Shown here: positions 1 through 12,465 of the stretch, piece by piece
How the letters are laid out: every line of letters starts with the position of its first letter
How positions within the stretch are numbered: position 1 is the stretch's first letter
Source of the DNA: Epiperipatus broadwayi
Lineage: Eukaryota > Onychophora > Udeonychophora > Euonychophora > Peripatidae
Direction: 5' to 3'
Length of the DNA stretch: 64,000 nt
NCBI GenBank assembly: GCA_028023455.1
Contig: JAQFVV010012416.1
Coordinates: forward strand, 7,941,967 to 8,005,966
Made by a program: the position numbers and the translations under genes
The notes under the pieces: generated by a model
Seen by the model: the letters and a program-made list of their open reading frames with translations, nothing else
What the model was told of the DNA's origin: nothing
Database searches by the model: none

Positions 1-165
1 CTTGATCACATACATGTTGAAAAGATAAATAATCACATGTGTGTGACCAAGTGTGTCAGCAATATGAGATAGCATGGATAGTTGAGAGTCATGGGAAAGT
101 CTGCATTCAAACCCCCTATATATGACATATTGGAGTGCTGGTATAAAAAAGCCTATACTATAGAA
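1..165. repeat. Fragment of ribozyme repeat family D, inverted at its centre
   Basis: The first ~35 bases are the reverse complement of a block that follows the ribozyme core in the copies at 13.8 and 16.0 kb, and they abut the same block in the opposite sense (CATGTGTGTGACCAAG). The rest matches the downstream part of the 16.1-kb and 38.3-kb copies (GATAG.ATGGATAGTTGAGAG, then AAAGTCTG and TTCAAACCCC). The hammerhead core is missing at the inversion point. The window edge cuts the copy. Confidence 0.6.
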
Positions 166-245
166 AAAAAATTATATATTAAATATAAAATAACATAAAA
201 ATTTAATTAAAATTAAAATATTTACAAAAGAAAAACAATAAAATA

Positions 246-491
246 ACTAGCCATTAAGCTAATGCACATGCGCTGTGTGGATTTTTAAATTATAAATGAA
301 TACTTTCACTTTCCAAACACAAGATAAAGTCTTTATGAAAAGATAGATTGGATCATCTATCTTTTTGACCCCAACATTTATGTATGGGCAAATCTTTTTA
401 TAAAGACTTTATTGTGTATTTGGAAAGTGAAAGTATTCATTTATAGTTTAAAAATCACAAAGACTATGTGCATTAGCTTAATGGCTAATTA
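246..491. repeat. Imperfect palindrome with ~95-bp arms
   Basis: The left arm (CTAGCCATTAAGCTAATGCA... to AAGTCTTTATGAAAAGAT) reappears inverted at about 395-491. The ~55-bp centre contains a smaller hairpin (AAGATAGATTGG/CATCTATCTT). I saw no ORF, ribozyme motif or clear target duplication. The structure resembles the fold-back elements elsewhere in the window but the sequence is unrelated. Confidence 0.7.
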
Positions 492-2881
492 TTAATATTA
501 CAGTTTATAAAACATAGTGCTATATAAAATAAATATTTTATTTACATAGTAAAATAACATACATAAAATAGCCTTCATTTTGAATTACTATGGCAAAATA
601 AAATTATACAGTACATTATAACAATAATTTATTATTTTTTATCATTAAGGCAACAAGAGTCTATTGTCTCTAAGATAATAAAACACTGACAATAAATAAA
701 TTTGATTTATTAAATTAATACTATGCTTCACTTTGTTTTAAAATAATGGTACTTGTGACTTTTGACCCATGTGGCCACCAGAAGTGCTGGTCTGGGTCAA
801 TTATTATAATTAGGTAATGCTTATTACTATAAAATTTAATTAAGTTATCACTTATCTAAAACTTAGTATATAATATAACATTAAAAAAAATTATTAGGCA
901 TTTCTTTTACATTCCAGTTAAGCATTTCTCTTTACATTTCTGATATGTTTTAGTATTTCAAATGTAAAATTTAAATAAAGAAAAATATTGTTATTGCATC
1001 ACTTTATAAAATTAATTACTTAAAAAAACCTCTCAAAATATAATCCTATAACATTCTTTATTTATTCATCTTTATAATTTATCCGTCATAACATTCAGAT
1101 ATTTGGCTTTCATCCCTCTTTCTCACAATCCAACCAAAATATGCTTTAGTATTTGAGTTTAAGGATCTCTAATATTCAAACACTTATAAACATATCAAAT
1201 CATTTCTTCTCCACTTTCATTATAAGCAGTAAATAATTCAATATCATTTGTGAAAAAATCTTTCTCTCCTTTTGCATTCATGAAATTTCCAACTTTCAAC
1301 AGTCTAATTATTATTCTAACCATCTTTAAAAAACTATCATTTATGATGTAATATCAGTGGTGATTAATAATAATAACTCAAATGAGTATAAAAACATCAT
1401 CATGGTTACAGTGCTTAAGGTCACATATTTATCATGTACATTAAATTCCAGTCATGGCTTCTACCTAAGATCTTACTGAACTGTGGAAAGAACTCAACAG
1501 TTCTTCAAATAACTGCTATACAGTCCTTTATTACCTGTATTTAGATTATCAATTTATAACAATATGATTCACATATAGTCTCCTTCTTTAATATTCCTAA
1601 CACCTAGGATTTCACTTCATAATTACTCCTCTCCTTGACCACTATTCTTTATTTTTCACATGTTGAATAATTCTGCTAACATTGCAAAAACAGAAATACT
1701 AACCATGCTACAGAAATAATCTTCTAAAAAACATCTAATATTCACTTCAAGACAGTTCAAAGCATTTTATGCACAAATAATTTTGATAAAATATTCATCA
1801 GTATCATACATCTATTCATTTATGTTATAGCATTATATGATTTAGAGATCAATCCTTTCATATCACCATATCTCAACAGATACCATCCATTATGATATAT
1901 TAACTACTCAATCATATTGTAAAATATATGCACATTCAAGCATTTACAGAAAAAAATACTTAAAATTACTTTGGATGACTAACAAGGCATTCTCTCACAT
2001 TTACCTTTCATTCATAAAATAATTAATACATTCATAATCATATAAATATGATTCATCTAGTGCTAATATTCAAGCAATATGATGATAAAATATCAATGAA
2101 AAATATCATTTTAAAATATTAAAATGTAATATAAAATACATAACATGTTACCTATAATTTTAACAATTATTAGAATTATATATGGTGATCCACTTCTTTT
2201 CTTGATTGTCCAACATCAAATAAGCTATAAGTATTTTATTTACCTTTCAGAAAATTATTTCTATTAACTTTTTCTTTTTTTATTTATTGAAATAAATTAT
2301 GTCTATATTTCAAACTAAAAATATTTTTCTGATGAAAATATCAATTAAACATTATTAAAAATAATATTAACACTAAAGCTAAGATAATAAGAAAAAATTT
2401 CAAAGTTACTAAAGTATTTTTTTATTCTTCTAGCACTCCTAAGATACTAGAAAAAGTTTTGAATGAAAACTTCTCTTTTCTCCCAGTGTTGTAACAAAAT
2501 CTATAAATCACAAAGCTGAATCTTGAAAAATCTAAGCAAAATATTGTTCATCCATATTAGATAAATACACCATTAAGTCCATTTTTTTAATATTTATCAA
2601 GATAACCAATATTTCAATGGGAAAACATTCAGTAGTACAATTTCATATTAAACAATATATTTTTCATATACCTATATTTGTTCAGGCTAGTCTAAACTTT
2701 GGCAAATATAATGACATTCATACTTTTCATCTATAAGCATTTATAAAATATTTTATATAACAAAATTATTTATCACTTATTTTTTCTTTCAACAGACAAT
2801 TTTCATTCTTATTTTCTTGCAAACAAAATGTATATACTCTGATTTGTTAGAGATAAATACTTTTTTTTAAAATGTTTTCTC
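492..2881. other. AT-rich spacer, no gene seen
   Basis: A long AT-rich stretch with no ORF of useful length, no repeat I could match elsewhere in the window and very few CpG dinucleotides. It is probably old, decayed intergenic or intronic DNA. Confidence 0.5.
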
Positions 2882-3285
2882 AAATGTACATGTCTTTTTT
2901 TTTTAATTTATTAACAAAGTTTACATAGTTTCATTATGCTGTTTTCATACATGGTATACTGCATAGCTGATTGCAAAAGTTCATAATATCACACACTTGG
3001 TAGATCAATTCTGGACCAAGTCTCTTTGTATAACCATTCTGGTGCAAGCAGCCGCTCCCTGGCATGTATGCTCTTGACAAGACCTATGAAGATCTTGGTG
3101 ACTGAAGAGCCTGAATGACTGAAAACACATTTGCATCTGGTCAACCAGACTGCAAAGGTAAGGAAGACAGAGAATCTGATAAGAGAAAAAATTTCTGTAT
3201 TGATGGCATTCTGGATATTTAAGACTTCTCTGATGTCAGATGTAACTTTCTCTGTGATGAAGGTTCTGATTTGGGAAAGAAATGG

Positions 3286-3339
3286 ATAATTATAAAGTAA
3301 ATGCTAGATGGTTTCATCGGAAGTATTACATAGCTGGCA
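3286..3339 (-). pseudogene. C-terminal zinc-binding motif of the LINE
   Basis: The minus-strand translation CQLCNTSDETI, stop, HLLYNY keeps C-x2-C-x8-H. The final Cys has become Tyr and a stop sits just before the His. Many LINE ORF2 proteins carry this CCHC motif after the RT. The copy at 11.9 kb keeps all four ligands. Confidence 0.65.
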
Positions 3340-4161
3340 TTGAGGATTGATTTTGGTGAATTCTCTTTTTCCAAACTAAGAAATGGTTAGTGAGTAAGGA
3401 TAAAATTTTGAGCTTTAAGATAAAGTCTATGTATTTTGGTTCAACAAACCAATTCAATTTTTTTAAGCAATGGTTTATTGTCTATGCTCAATGTGGTCAG
3501 GAGGGCAGTCTGGTTTTGAAATCTGAGGTTATAGGCCTGCCAGTACACTGTTTTACCTTCAAGGAAAGTTTTAGATAGATTTGTCAGCTTGGTAACATGT
3601 AACCAAATAATTGTGGCCCATCTTCTAGCAAGAGGTGGTGGTGTGTCTGTAGGTTCCACTGGAGTGGCTAGGTTTAGTTCCGGCTGTTTTAAGTGAATTG
3701 CACGTAAAACTGCAATTGCCTTCTGTGATTGTTGAAACAGAGTGCAATTCAAGTCCATTTAACTCTCTGGGCATCTGCATCTTACAGATGCTGATGGCAA
3801 CAATCTTTCCATTCCACATGAGCTTTGAACATAGTGATTTCATTGATGACTGAAATGCTTTAGTAGGTTTAATTATGGGTAGATAATAATTCAGTCTCAG
3901 AAACACCAGCATGCTGAGAAGGACTACTTTGCCCAACAGGGAAAGCAAGATTCAGGATGAAGATTGAACCACTTTGCTAGTTTTTCCAAGATGGAGTGTT
4001 GGATGTCTTTTGACATAGCAAGTCTGGACTTGGCCATAGGAAAACTGAGGAAGAGTTGCAACTCAGCTGTAAAGACTGATGGAATCACTGTGCCAGTGCT
4101 GATTTTCCACATGGAGGACTTGCTATAGTTGATGTTCAGATTTAGTTTCTTTGAACATTTA

Positions 4162-4977
4162 TCAATGATTTGTGTGTGTTGGAAGGTGAGTTTTATTGAG
4201 GAGGAAGATGGTGATATCGTCAACATAGGTTATATGTTGTACATGATGTTTCAGGGCTGGCACGAAAATTCCAGGAAGTCTGCACTCTATCTCTCTGAGC
4301 ATAGGATTTATATAGGTGATGAAGCAGAGAGTGGCGAGTGGAGATCCCTGGGGAATGGAAAGATGAGGTCTGAAACCATTGGACAGTCTTCCATCCAGTG
4401 ACGTAAAGATAGATCTGTTCAAAATCAGATTACCAATAATTCTGGTATAGATGCCAGGGACTTGATAGTTAAGGAGAGTCTGGAGTAGGACAGTAGGTAT
4501 AATAGAGTCAAAAGCTAAGGCAAAGTCAAGTTGAATGACTATAGGCTTGGATTTTCTGTGCAGTCTGATGTGTTCTACTAGAAGAAGAAAATGCTGCACA
4601 GCATCCATGGTGGAAGAGCCCTTATGCACAAATTGATATGGTGTAATGTGTGTGTAGAGTTGATCTTGGATTTTGTCCTTGACTATGGCCTCAATGATCT
4701 TGAGTAGGAGGGGAATCATGGAAATGGGCCTTATGTTGGAAAAGGTAGAGGGATTGATGGGCTTTTTTAGGAAAGGAACAAGGGCCACAGAGTACAGGTC
4801 TGGAATATTTTGAAACTCTCCTGCCATGTGCAGTACAATGGAGGCTGTGAAATGTCTCAGGTGGACAAATACAAATCTTGGAATTTCATGGAGTCCCAGA
4901 TGAACACTCTCAGGATAGGCCATGAGCTTTTGGATTATCTGATTTTCACTGATGTCATGAGCAACCCCATTTTCCAA
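4162..4977 (-). pseudogene. LINE reverse transcriptase fragment (YVDD)
   Basis: This 271-codon open frame covers the fingers and palm of a non-LTR reverse transcriptase. Recognisable blocks in order are NIRPISMIPLLLKIIEAIV (motif 1, about residues 81-99), QLDFALAFDSI (motif A, about 148-158), IPQGSPLATLCF (motif B, about 208-219) and ITYVDDITIFLL (catalytic motif C, about 249-260). The YVDD residues are intact. The frame has lost its upstream and downstream neighbours to stops, so the protein could not be made whole. It belongs to the TSD-flanked LINE at 2897-5724. Confidence 0.85.
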
Positions 4978-5399
4978 GGGATTCCAGATGTTTCCAACCT
5001 CAATTTATAATTTGGTAGCCTGCCCTGAAAGTGTTCTTGAATCTTTGCAAGCATTTCTGGACCACTGAGGCAACCCTGATCAACTGACAATGAAGTAGGT
5101 GTGGGTCTGGCCACCAAACCAATTGCCAGAGAATGTAACTGCGGGTCCAGCTATGCTGGTTGGCAAAGAAGACTTTGGACCTTTTAGTAGCAATGTAATG
5201 CACGAGGACCTTTTGTTTGCTATGGATTGAATTTTTAGCTCCAAAATGTCTTGGGGATGAGTGTCAATATGGTGTAGAGATTTTAACCTGTTGTTTATGG
5301 CATCCAAATCTTTTTAATAATTTATTTGGACCTTTGGTTTTCTTTGTGTATGAGTCTATGAGTGAGCTCAATATACCGGTGAAAGATGATCAAGGCTGT

Positions 5400-5710
5400 A
5401 GTGGAGGCAAAGTAAGAATTTTGAATTTTTGGAACAAGATATAGGCTTCAGAGAAGATGAGTTCTGGAGTTGCTAGTCTAATGGTAGGTGTATAATCTAT
5501 ATGAACTGTGGTGGTGGGATCTATGTGAAGTGAAATTAGAAGAGCTAAATGATCAGTAAAGGGAACCAATTGAAGCTTGGCACATATTTCAAAGTGAAGT
5601 TCGGGTGAATAATAGAGAAGGTCAATTAGAGATTCTTTTGCAGGGTGTAGAAGGAGAAGGATCCAGGAGGGAAAAAACCCTCTCCAGACAACAGCACTCT
5701 ATTGATTAAA
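5400..5710 (-). pseudogene. LINE endonuclease C-terminal remnant
   Basis: The conceptual minus-strand translation reads SLIDLLYYSPELHFE followed by LVPFTDHLALLISLHID. The TDH triplet corresponds to the conserved S/T-D-H of APE-type LINE endonucleases. It lies at the 5' truncation point of the element, so the N-terminal two thirds of the endonuclease are absent. It precedes the RT remnant on the same strand. Confidence 0.6.
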
Positions 5711-5739
5711 AATATATTTTTTGTAAATGTACATGTCTT

Positions 5740-6386
5740 AATTAATAATTTTGTATATAAATTTATATAGCTTCTCCATCCAGGCAATATTATATAATAA
5801 TAATCTTTAAAAATCATATTACAATCTATTTTATTTTAAAACAAAGGAAGACATTTAAAACAAGATTTTAAAGAGATGGTGATCATGTGATTCTTAATCA
5901 TTTAAAACGTATAGTTCATCCATCAGGTTTTTTTAAAACTAAATAAATATTTTTTTTTCTAAAATATAATTTTCTCAGTTTTGCTATGCATCACTTTCAG
6001 ATATATAATCCTTTCAAATTCCTCTTTTAAGATAAACTAGTAATAAAGTATTTTATCCACATTCATAAAAAATAAATTATACACACATTTTATAATATTC
6101 TCTCACACAGGTTTCAATTCAAGTGCATAAATTTGTCCTCTCTTTTCTTTTTTTTTAAATTCATAAAAATGTTTGAATAATTTTTAACAAATATCCTTTT
6201 CATACTTATGAGGTTAAACTTTGTTAACAGTTTATAGTTATTAGAACTAAACAAAGTTATTAGAGATAAATGTTCTTTTATTCCACATGTACTAAACATT
6301 AAATTCAAAGTTCTTACACATTTTTAAATCTCTTCTAGTCATAGAATTTAACTTTTTATGGCTTTATATACACATTTGGCTGAAAC
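5740..6386. other. AT-rich spacer, no gene seen
   Basis: There are no ORFs or repeats that I can identify between the LINE target duplication and the next fold-back element. Confidence 0.4.
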
Positions 6387-6631
6387 TTTGATGATTACTT
6401 ATAAATAAGGCAAAACTATCTATATAGTACTGCCACTCTGTGCCAACCAGAGTAATCAATGGATGCCAGAAGGCTTGTGCATAAAATCCCTATCTAATGC
6501 CTACTCATCCAATATACTCTGGTTGGCACAGGTTGGCAGTACTGTATAGAGAGTTTTGCCTTGTTTATAAACAATTATGTGCTAGTATAAGAGATAGTGA
6601 TCATGTGATGCTTTATGGTTTGATGATTACT
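6387..6631. mobile_element. Family B fold-back element, centre deleted, 13-bp TSD
   Basis: Arms GGCAAAACT...TGCCACTC face each other at 6409 and 6560. The short one-sided extension (ending in a block that reads CATCACATGATCACTA on the minus strand) lies on the right, so this copy is inverted relative to most others. TTTGATGATTACT occurs at 6387-6399 and 6619-6631 as a 13-bp TSD. The centre, including the ribozyme region seen in other copies, is deleted. Confidence 0.85.
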
Positions 6632-7665
6632 ATTGGCTTCCATAAAACTATTGTGTTTTTTGTTAAGTTTTGAAGTAAAATTTTGCTGACAGAAAATAAT
6701 TAAATCTATTCAGACATGGAGTATTTTAAAATAGTTATTTAAAATTATGCTTTAAACTTTTTAATTAAAAATAATTTTATAAAAAATTACAACTTTAAAC
6801 AAGACCAGATTAGACAAACAAAATAAAAATAAATATTAATAATTAATTTCTCAATTTTCATTGTCTAGATTGATCGAACAGCACTATTTATACTCATTTT
6901 ACCTAGTAATCTCATTGGTTAATCCAACATCTTAGCACATACTAATTTACATATAAATTAAATTTTATCTCCAAAATAATTTTCTAAATAATACGACTCA
7001 TCTTTTAAAATATTATATTAAATTATTTAACACTTCTAAAATATTAAATACCTTTATTAAAGAATTTAAATATATTTTAATAACTTGAAATATTAACTTT
7101 AAGGCAAAAAATATTATTTAAACAATACAATAACTTTAATTGTTACTTTTAAAATATTAATTGCAACATTTAAACATGTCTGATATTATTAACAAGACTA
7201 GAAATCAATGTTTTTGTTTAAAAACATCAAACCTCAAATACTAACACATACACCTTTAAGAGATGTGACACTTTGAGAACATTCTAGAATTATATTTAAT
7301 TATTTATTACTTAAATAATTACTTAAACAAATAATTACTTAAAATACATTAAATATATTATATAATATTTAATACTAAAATTAAACTATTGTTTTATTAT
7401 TATATCAGTTAAATATAATAAACATAAATTCATTTTATCTTTTAAATGACATATATTAGATTACTTTATTATTTACATTACACTAAAATATTTAAAATTT
7501 GTTTGTAAACTTGTCAATAAATAATTAAAATGCTACCAATATTTCATGGCAACATCAGACTTCTCAAATATAAAGAATTACAAAATAACAACATATTTAA
7601 ATTAAACATTAACTACAATTTCAATTACTTCCCATATACCCTTAATATTAAAAGCACTTTTAAAT
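6632..7665. other. AT-rich spacer, no gene seen
   Basis: Mostly A/T homopolymer-like sequence with almost no CpG. No coding or repeat signal was recognised. Confidence 0.4.
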
Positions 7666-7800
7666 AAATTAATTGCTGTCAAGTGATGTTAGCTGAGAGA
7701 TTAGCACAGTTGCCTTGCAAGCAAGCAGTTGGTTGCAGATGGTTGTTGCGGGTTCACCTCCTGACCAATTCTATGACATATAGAAAAAAAATTAATTGCT
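7666..7800 (+). mobile_element. tRNA-derived SINE, family 1, with TSD
   Basis: A short tRNA-like body (A-box-like TTAGCTGAGAGATTAGC, B-box-like GGGTTCACCTCC) ends in an A-run. It is flanked by AAATTAATTGCT at 7666-7677 and 7789-7800, so the insert is 7678-7788. Four relatives lie at 17.1, 25.5, 40.3 and 57.9 kb. It sits at the 3' edge of the PLE remnant, and part of it is translated as the false C-terminus of the adjoining minus-strand frame. Confidence 0.85.
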
Positions 7801-8192
7801 TCAGAATCATAGATTGTTAATAATAAAAATTCTTTAATTCTTTTTATATTAGTTCTCTCAAAGAAGACAGCTTTAGCTTTATCAAAATTAATAGTGTGAC
7901 CTGTATCTTTTTCATGGATATACAAAGCAAAACTAAAATATATATTTCTAATCTTACTTTTATGTACCTTTATTCTTTCATTTAAGCTCAAACTACTCTG
8001 ATCTATATATACCTTCTTACAAAAACAAGGAATAATATACATTACTCCAGGAATAGTCTTTCTATCAAAAATGTTATTTGTATTATTTAATAAATTATTC
8101 AAAGTATTATCCCTTTTCCAAACAATTTTCTTATTTCCAAACAAATTACTATTTTTATGTACAATTTTATAAGAAGACAATTTAAAGAGCAA
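7801..8192 (-). pseudogene. GIY-YIG endonuclease domain of the PLE
   Basis: The frame shows GVMYIIPCFCKKVYI, where GIY has become GVMY and YIG has become YID. It continues SLNERIKVHKSKIRN (R and H conserved), then HEKDTGHTINF and a C-terminal RIKEFLLLTIYDSEAIN. These match the linker Cys pattern (C-x-C), the Arg-x6-His segment and the HxxxxGHxI(D/N)F block of PLE nucleases. In PLEs this domain nicks DNA to prime reverse transcription. Residues after SEAIN come from the inserted SINE. Confidence 0.85.
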
Positions 8193-8559
8193 AAAAATAA
8201 AATTATATTTTTCTGTATCCTTTACATCATTACAAATATTACTGTTAACTTAAATACTTTTAACAAATTTATAAGAATAGCTAACACTCAAATAATCTTT
8301 ATAAAATTAACCTTTTTGAAACAAAGTTTGCCCACTAGAATTATTTAATCTCTTATTTCTATAACAATAATTATAGATCTTAACCCTTTACGCTTAACAT
8401 AATGACTACATACCAAATAATTAGTCTTTCCATTTCTAATCAACAGTACATCTAAAAGTTTTAATTTAACAAAATCTAACCCCCCCTCCATCTGCCACAT
8501 ATTTTATAGAAGAATCAAAACAATTAAACTCATTTATCAACTCTTTCAATTTATCATTC

Positions 8560-9089
8560 TCAACTACAAACAAACTATCATCCACATATCTAATAAATAA
8601 CTTTGAATAAAAGCAATTTTTTTTACTGATAATTTTCTCTTCCAAATAATTAATATAAACTGAACAAATTAAAGGAGATATAATATAACATATTATTCAC
8701 TCTTTTTTAATCTAATAAGAATTATTATTATAAGTAAAATATATAGAATCCTCTAACAATAAAAGCAAATCTTTAAAACTTTAATTTTATTCTTTGACAA
8801 AGATCCACGTTTAACCAACTCAGACATAAGAACCTCAATATTTCTTAATCTATTAACAGATTGATACATATTCTTCCAAACTATCAAATATCCTGTTACT
8901 TTCCATTTTAAAATTATTAATCTTATCAAATATTTCAAAACAAGAAGAAACTGCGTAATGACCAAAATCAATAAATTGTTTTAAAAAATTATTCAATAAC
9001 CTAGAAATACTCTGTACAACACTACCTGTAAAATCAAAAATAAATCTTAAAGGAAAACCATCTTTGTGAATCTTAATATTCTTAAACAT
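8560..9089 (-). pseudogene. PLE reverse transcriptase core, frameshifted
   Basis: The first frame (9089-8853) begins with the KIHKDGFPLR block, keeps FTGSVVQSISRLLNNFLKQF and loses motif A in a stop-rich stretch. A second frame restores VYINYLEEKIISKKNCFYSK and RYVDDSLFVVENDKL, with YVDD encoded by 8588-8577. The GS, SLxxL and RYVDD spacing fits Penelope-type RT, which is related to telomerase. It is inactive because of frameshifts. Confidence 0.8.
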
Positions 9090-9099
9090 CTTAGCTGAT

Positions 9100-9655
9100 A
9101 TGAAGTCATTAGGATAGCATTTTAAATAATCTATTAAAAAATTTTAAATGTACCAATTTTTTTCATATCTATTAACCTCCTTTTAATCACATTATCTGGA
9201 ACTTTTTCTAAAAACATATATTTATCATCATTTAATTCTTTATTCATTTTCTCCCTAAACTCATTTCCTTTCATAATGACAAACTGATCAGCTTCATCTT
9301 CATGAGAAATTATCTCAGCATTAGAAATTAACCTAACCTTGAGATGTCTACCTCAGCATGATTAACAATAAATTTTTCTTTCCTTTTTTTTATTTAAAAC
9401 CAATTGAATGATGAATTTCTGCTCATCACTCAAATTACTAGATTCAATAGACAAAATTGTATTAAAAACTATATTTTTTGAATGAAAAGAAACAAAAATA
9501 TAAAACTTTACCAAGAATCTGTAATTCTCTATCATTTAACTTAATATTGGAAAAATTAATAACTTTATTACTAAAAATATTACTGTCAAATACAATAAAC
9601 TTTATTCATTTTTTCAAACAACCATTTTAATTTTCTTTCATACTTTCTACAATAG
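9100..9655 (-). pseudogene. PLE N-terminal region
   Basis: The minus-strand translation near 9340-9150 gives EDEADQFVIMKGNEFREKMNK, NDDKYMFLEKVPDNVIKRRL and DMKKIGTF. This resembles the K.D.G..VV-type block that precedes the RT core in PLE proteins. Farther 5' the sequence decays and then meets the LINE endonuclease fragment at about 9660. Confidence 0.55.
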
Positions 9656-9664
9656 AAATATGAC

Positions 9665-10051
9665 CTATTTTATGGTTGATATTATTGTCTCAATTTTTGT
9701 GTTTTGTATTGGCATGTAGGTAAAGACTATATTGATTGTGATGATTGTGTGATAAAAGGTAACAATTAGTAAGTGTGAATCTATATGTATTATTTTGAAA
9801 ATTATGAATGGGCAGATATTGGTAATTACTAAGCCAGTGCCTGCCATGGGGGACATGGTATCCTTGGAGCATGCACAGAACCCCTCAGCATTTAGATATC
9901 TGCTGGGATCTACTTTTGATGCTGCATATATCTTGGTTTCAAGCAGCATTATTATATGTGGCCTTGTCTCTTTGATCCAGTTTTTAATTTTGTTCAATTT
10001 GGAGATTGCATTTAAGCCTCTAACATTAATTGCTGCTATTTTTATTATCAT
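9665..10051 (-). pseudogene. LINE endonuclease N-terminal fragment
   Basis: A 128-codon frame starts IKIAAINVRGLN and contains HIIMLLETKIYAAS and GTGLVI. These are the N-terminal Asn motif and the catalytic Glu motif (ETK) of APE-like LINE endonucleases. It stops after FTYMPIQNTK, at the broken end of the element. It follows an ORF1-like frame 173 bases upstream, the usual ORF1-ORF2 order. It is probably the 5' half of the LINE whose 3' half lies at 11.4-12.47 kb on the opposite strand. Confidence 0.8.
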
Positions 10052-10223
10052 TATGATTTTGTTGAAGTGTATTGTTATTTTAATCTCTGTTGTTCATTGA
10101 TAGTATCTCAGATACGTCTACATAGCCCAACTCTATTTCTTCATCAGGAAAATCACCTGGTTGACAAAATGGGTCGGTTTGATCATTGTCTATTTCCTCA
10201 GTTTTTTTTTCATACATCTATTC

Positions 10224-10772
10224 TTATATGTGGGTCGGCCTGGCTTTCTTTTTTGCTCTACTTCTACTGATATATTTTTTGATATATCTAGTTATTTCTT
10301 CCATGATTTGTGTGCTAGTCTTATTTATTATTCTTGATGTTTGCAGTGTATTCCAATCATTATTTATTTTGCTATTATTGAGTAACTGTGTTTCATTCAT
10401 TGTTGTTTTGTTTTTGCTTTCTTTTTGTTTATCTAAACTTCGAGTCTCTTTGTCTTGTTTTGAAGGTTTATTATTCACTATGTTTGGTGCTTGGTCATCA
10501 ATTTGTGAGTTTGTGCTTATCTTGTTTTGGATGTTTGGTTGATCTGATTCCTGCATGCTCATTTGGTCTTCTGAGTTTGATATATTTATATTATTAGATG
10601 TTTTTTTCTTTTTCTTTTTTTCTGTTTCTATGTCTATTTTTTTAATCTTATTGATATCTGTATATTCACTATTTTCTATATTTAGTAATTCTTTATTCAT
10701 CTTTCTTATCTTAATTATTGTTTGCTTAGCATTATTTTGTGGTTTGTTTAATAGCATTGCCTCATCTTTCAT
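10224..10772 (-). pseudogene. LINE ORF1-like tail, Lys/Asn-rich
   Basis: An open frame of 182 codons starts at an ATG and is very rich in Lys, Asn, Glu, Ser and Thr (KKKKKKTSNNINISNS; SKQDKETRSLDKQKESKN). I see no folded-domain motif. Its place just upstream of the endonuclease ATG suggests a low-complexity part of the LINE ORF1 protein. Function is inferred from position only. Confidence 0.5.
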
Positions 10773-10838
10773 GGTATAGGAGGTCCCTTGGGAATTTATA
10801 TAAAGTTATTTTTTTGTCAGTAACCGCTAATACTATAG

Positions 10839-11388
<550 letters not shown>

Positions 11389-11392
11389 ATCT

Positions 11393-12465
11393 GGGGGGAA
11401 AAGGCAGTGGCAATTGCAATGGCAAAATTGAATCGCCCTCTTATAGCAAATGGACTGGGATTGCATAGCTTATAAACATTTCAAACATTCAAAACAAGGA
11501 ATGCTATAATTGCTATACTCACTCAATTTCCTAAATTAAGACACCTGGAGCAGATAACACCTACAGATAGACCTCCTCCAAAAGATTGTTTTTTGGCAAT
11601 CACTGTCTACCAATGCAGGAGAGAAAGAACAACTCCAGATCAATTGGACCAAAAATATAAATATTGGGAAATATATAAGTTTATACATCAAAATAATTAT
11701 AATGAGGAGATCCCATCAATACTAGAAATAAGAAACAAATATCTGATCAAGCAATACAAAAAATGGCAACTAGAACCTAAGTTCCTAGATTTTACAATCA
11801 AGATGAATTTGAACGCTTTACCTACTAAGTATTTTTTACATCACAGAAGAATGTACAGGTCAGTTGATCCATTCTGTGGCCTTTGCCATATGGCTGAGGA
11901 GACTTTACAGCATATAATTTTCAACTGCAAGGCCTTGGAGCAGACTAGATGCATTTTGCAGGCCAAATACAGGAAAAAATACTACAATGATGCAAATTAT
12001 ATCAAATTACAAAGGTAGGTCTATACCAGCCATAAGGGCCTCAACGTTTGTTTTATATGCATTTTGGTGCACTAGGTGTGTATTCATATTGGGTAATAAC
12101 CCCAGAAGGCATCCAGCCACATTTGAAAATAAGTTGAATAAAATTCAAGTTAGAGACAAGCAGATCACCAGCCTGGATATTTATGCAGCTACTTGGTCCC
12201 TGATCAGGCAAATAGCAAAGCTATAAAAACAAAATTAAAGAAAGCATGATCCTGATTATGCTCCTATTGGACAATAATATGATTAATTAACATTGATAAA
12301 GTGAATAGAATCATGTAAAATTACTCGTACAGATATATACTTTTAAAAAAATGAATATTGTAGACTTGAAATTGAACTAACAATAATAAGATTCAACATG
12401 TATCTTGCTATGGCATTATAATACTATGTAACTATTGGATCAATAAAGTTTACTATTGTTGAAAC

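Larger units (their letters stand above)
2882..5739 (-). mobile_element. 5'-truncated LINE with 15-bp TSD
   Basis: The insertion is bounded by the same 15-bp sequence, AAATGTACATGTCTT, at 2882-2896 and 5725-5739, so the element is 2897-5724. Read on the minus strand it ends in an A-run (T-run at 2895-2904), as expected for target-primed reverse transcription. It begins inside ORF2. Remnants appear in order: endonuclease C-terminus (~5700-5400), RT (~4980-4160) and a C-terminal zinc-binding motif (3339-3286). The C-x2-C-x8-H-x4-(C) spacing matches the plus-strand LINE at 11.9 kb, so the two are probably the same family. The I/Jockey-like group seems likely but I cannot fix the clade. Stops and frameshifts show it is dead. 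Confidence 0.9.
7801..9655 (-). mobile_element. Penelope-like element (PLE) remnant: RT plus GIY-YIG
   Basis: On the minus strand the order is an N-terminal block (DEADQFVIMKGNEFREKMN, near 9300-9200), the RT core (FKNIKIHKDGFPLRFIFDF, near 9090-9030), RT motif C (FIRYVDDSLFVV at about 8600-8560) and a GIY-YIG nuclease (8192-7800). This is the domain order of canonical Penelope/Poseidon/Neptune-type PLEs. Several frameshifts and stops separate the blocks, so it is inactive. A LINE fragment abuts its 5' side and a SINE its 3' side. I did not find its terminal repeats or a hammerhead directly attached. Confidence 0.85.

Noticed and set aside
10186-10542. Membrane-protein-like plus-strand frames
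   Set aside because: Hydrophobic look comes from being antisense to the Lys/Asn-rich LINE ORF1 tail.
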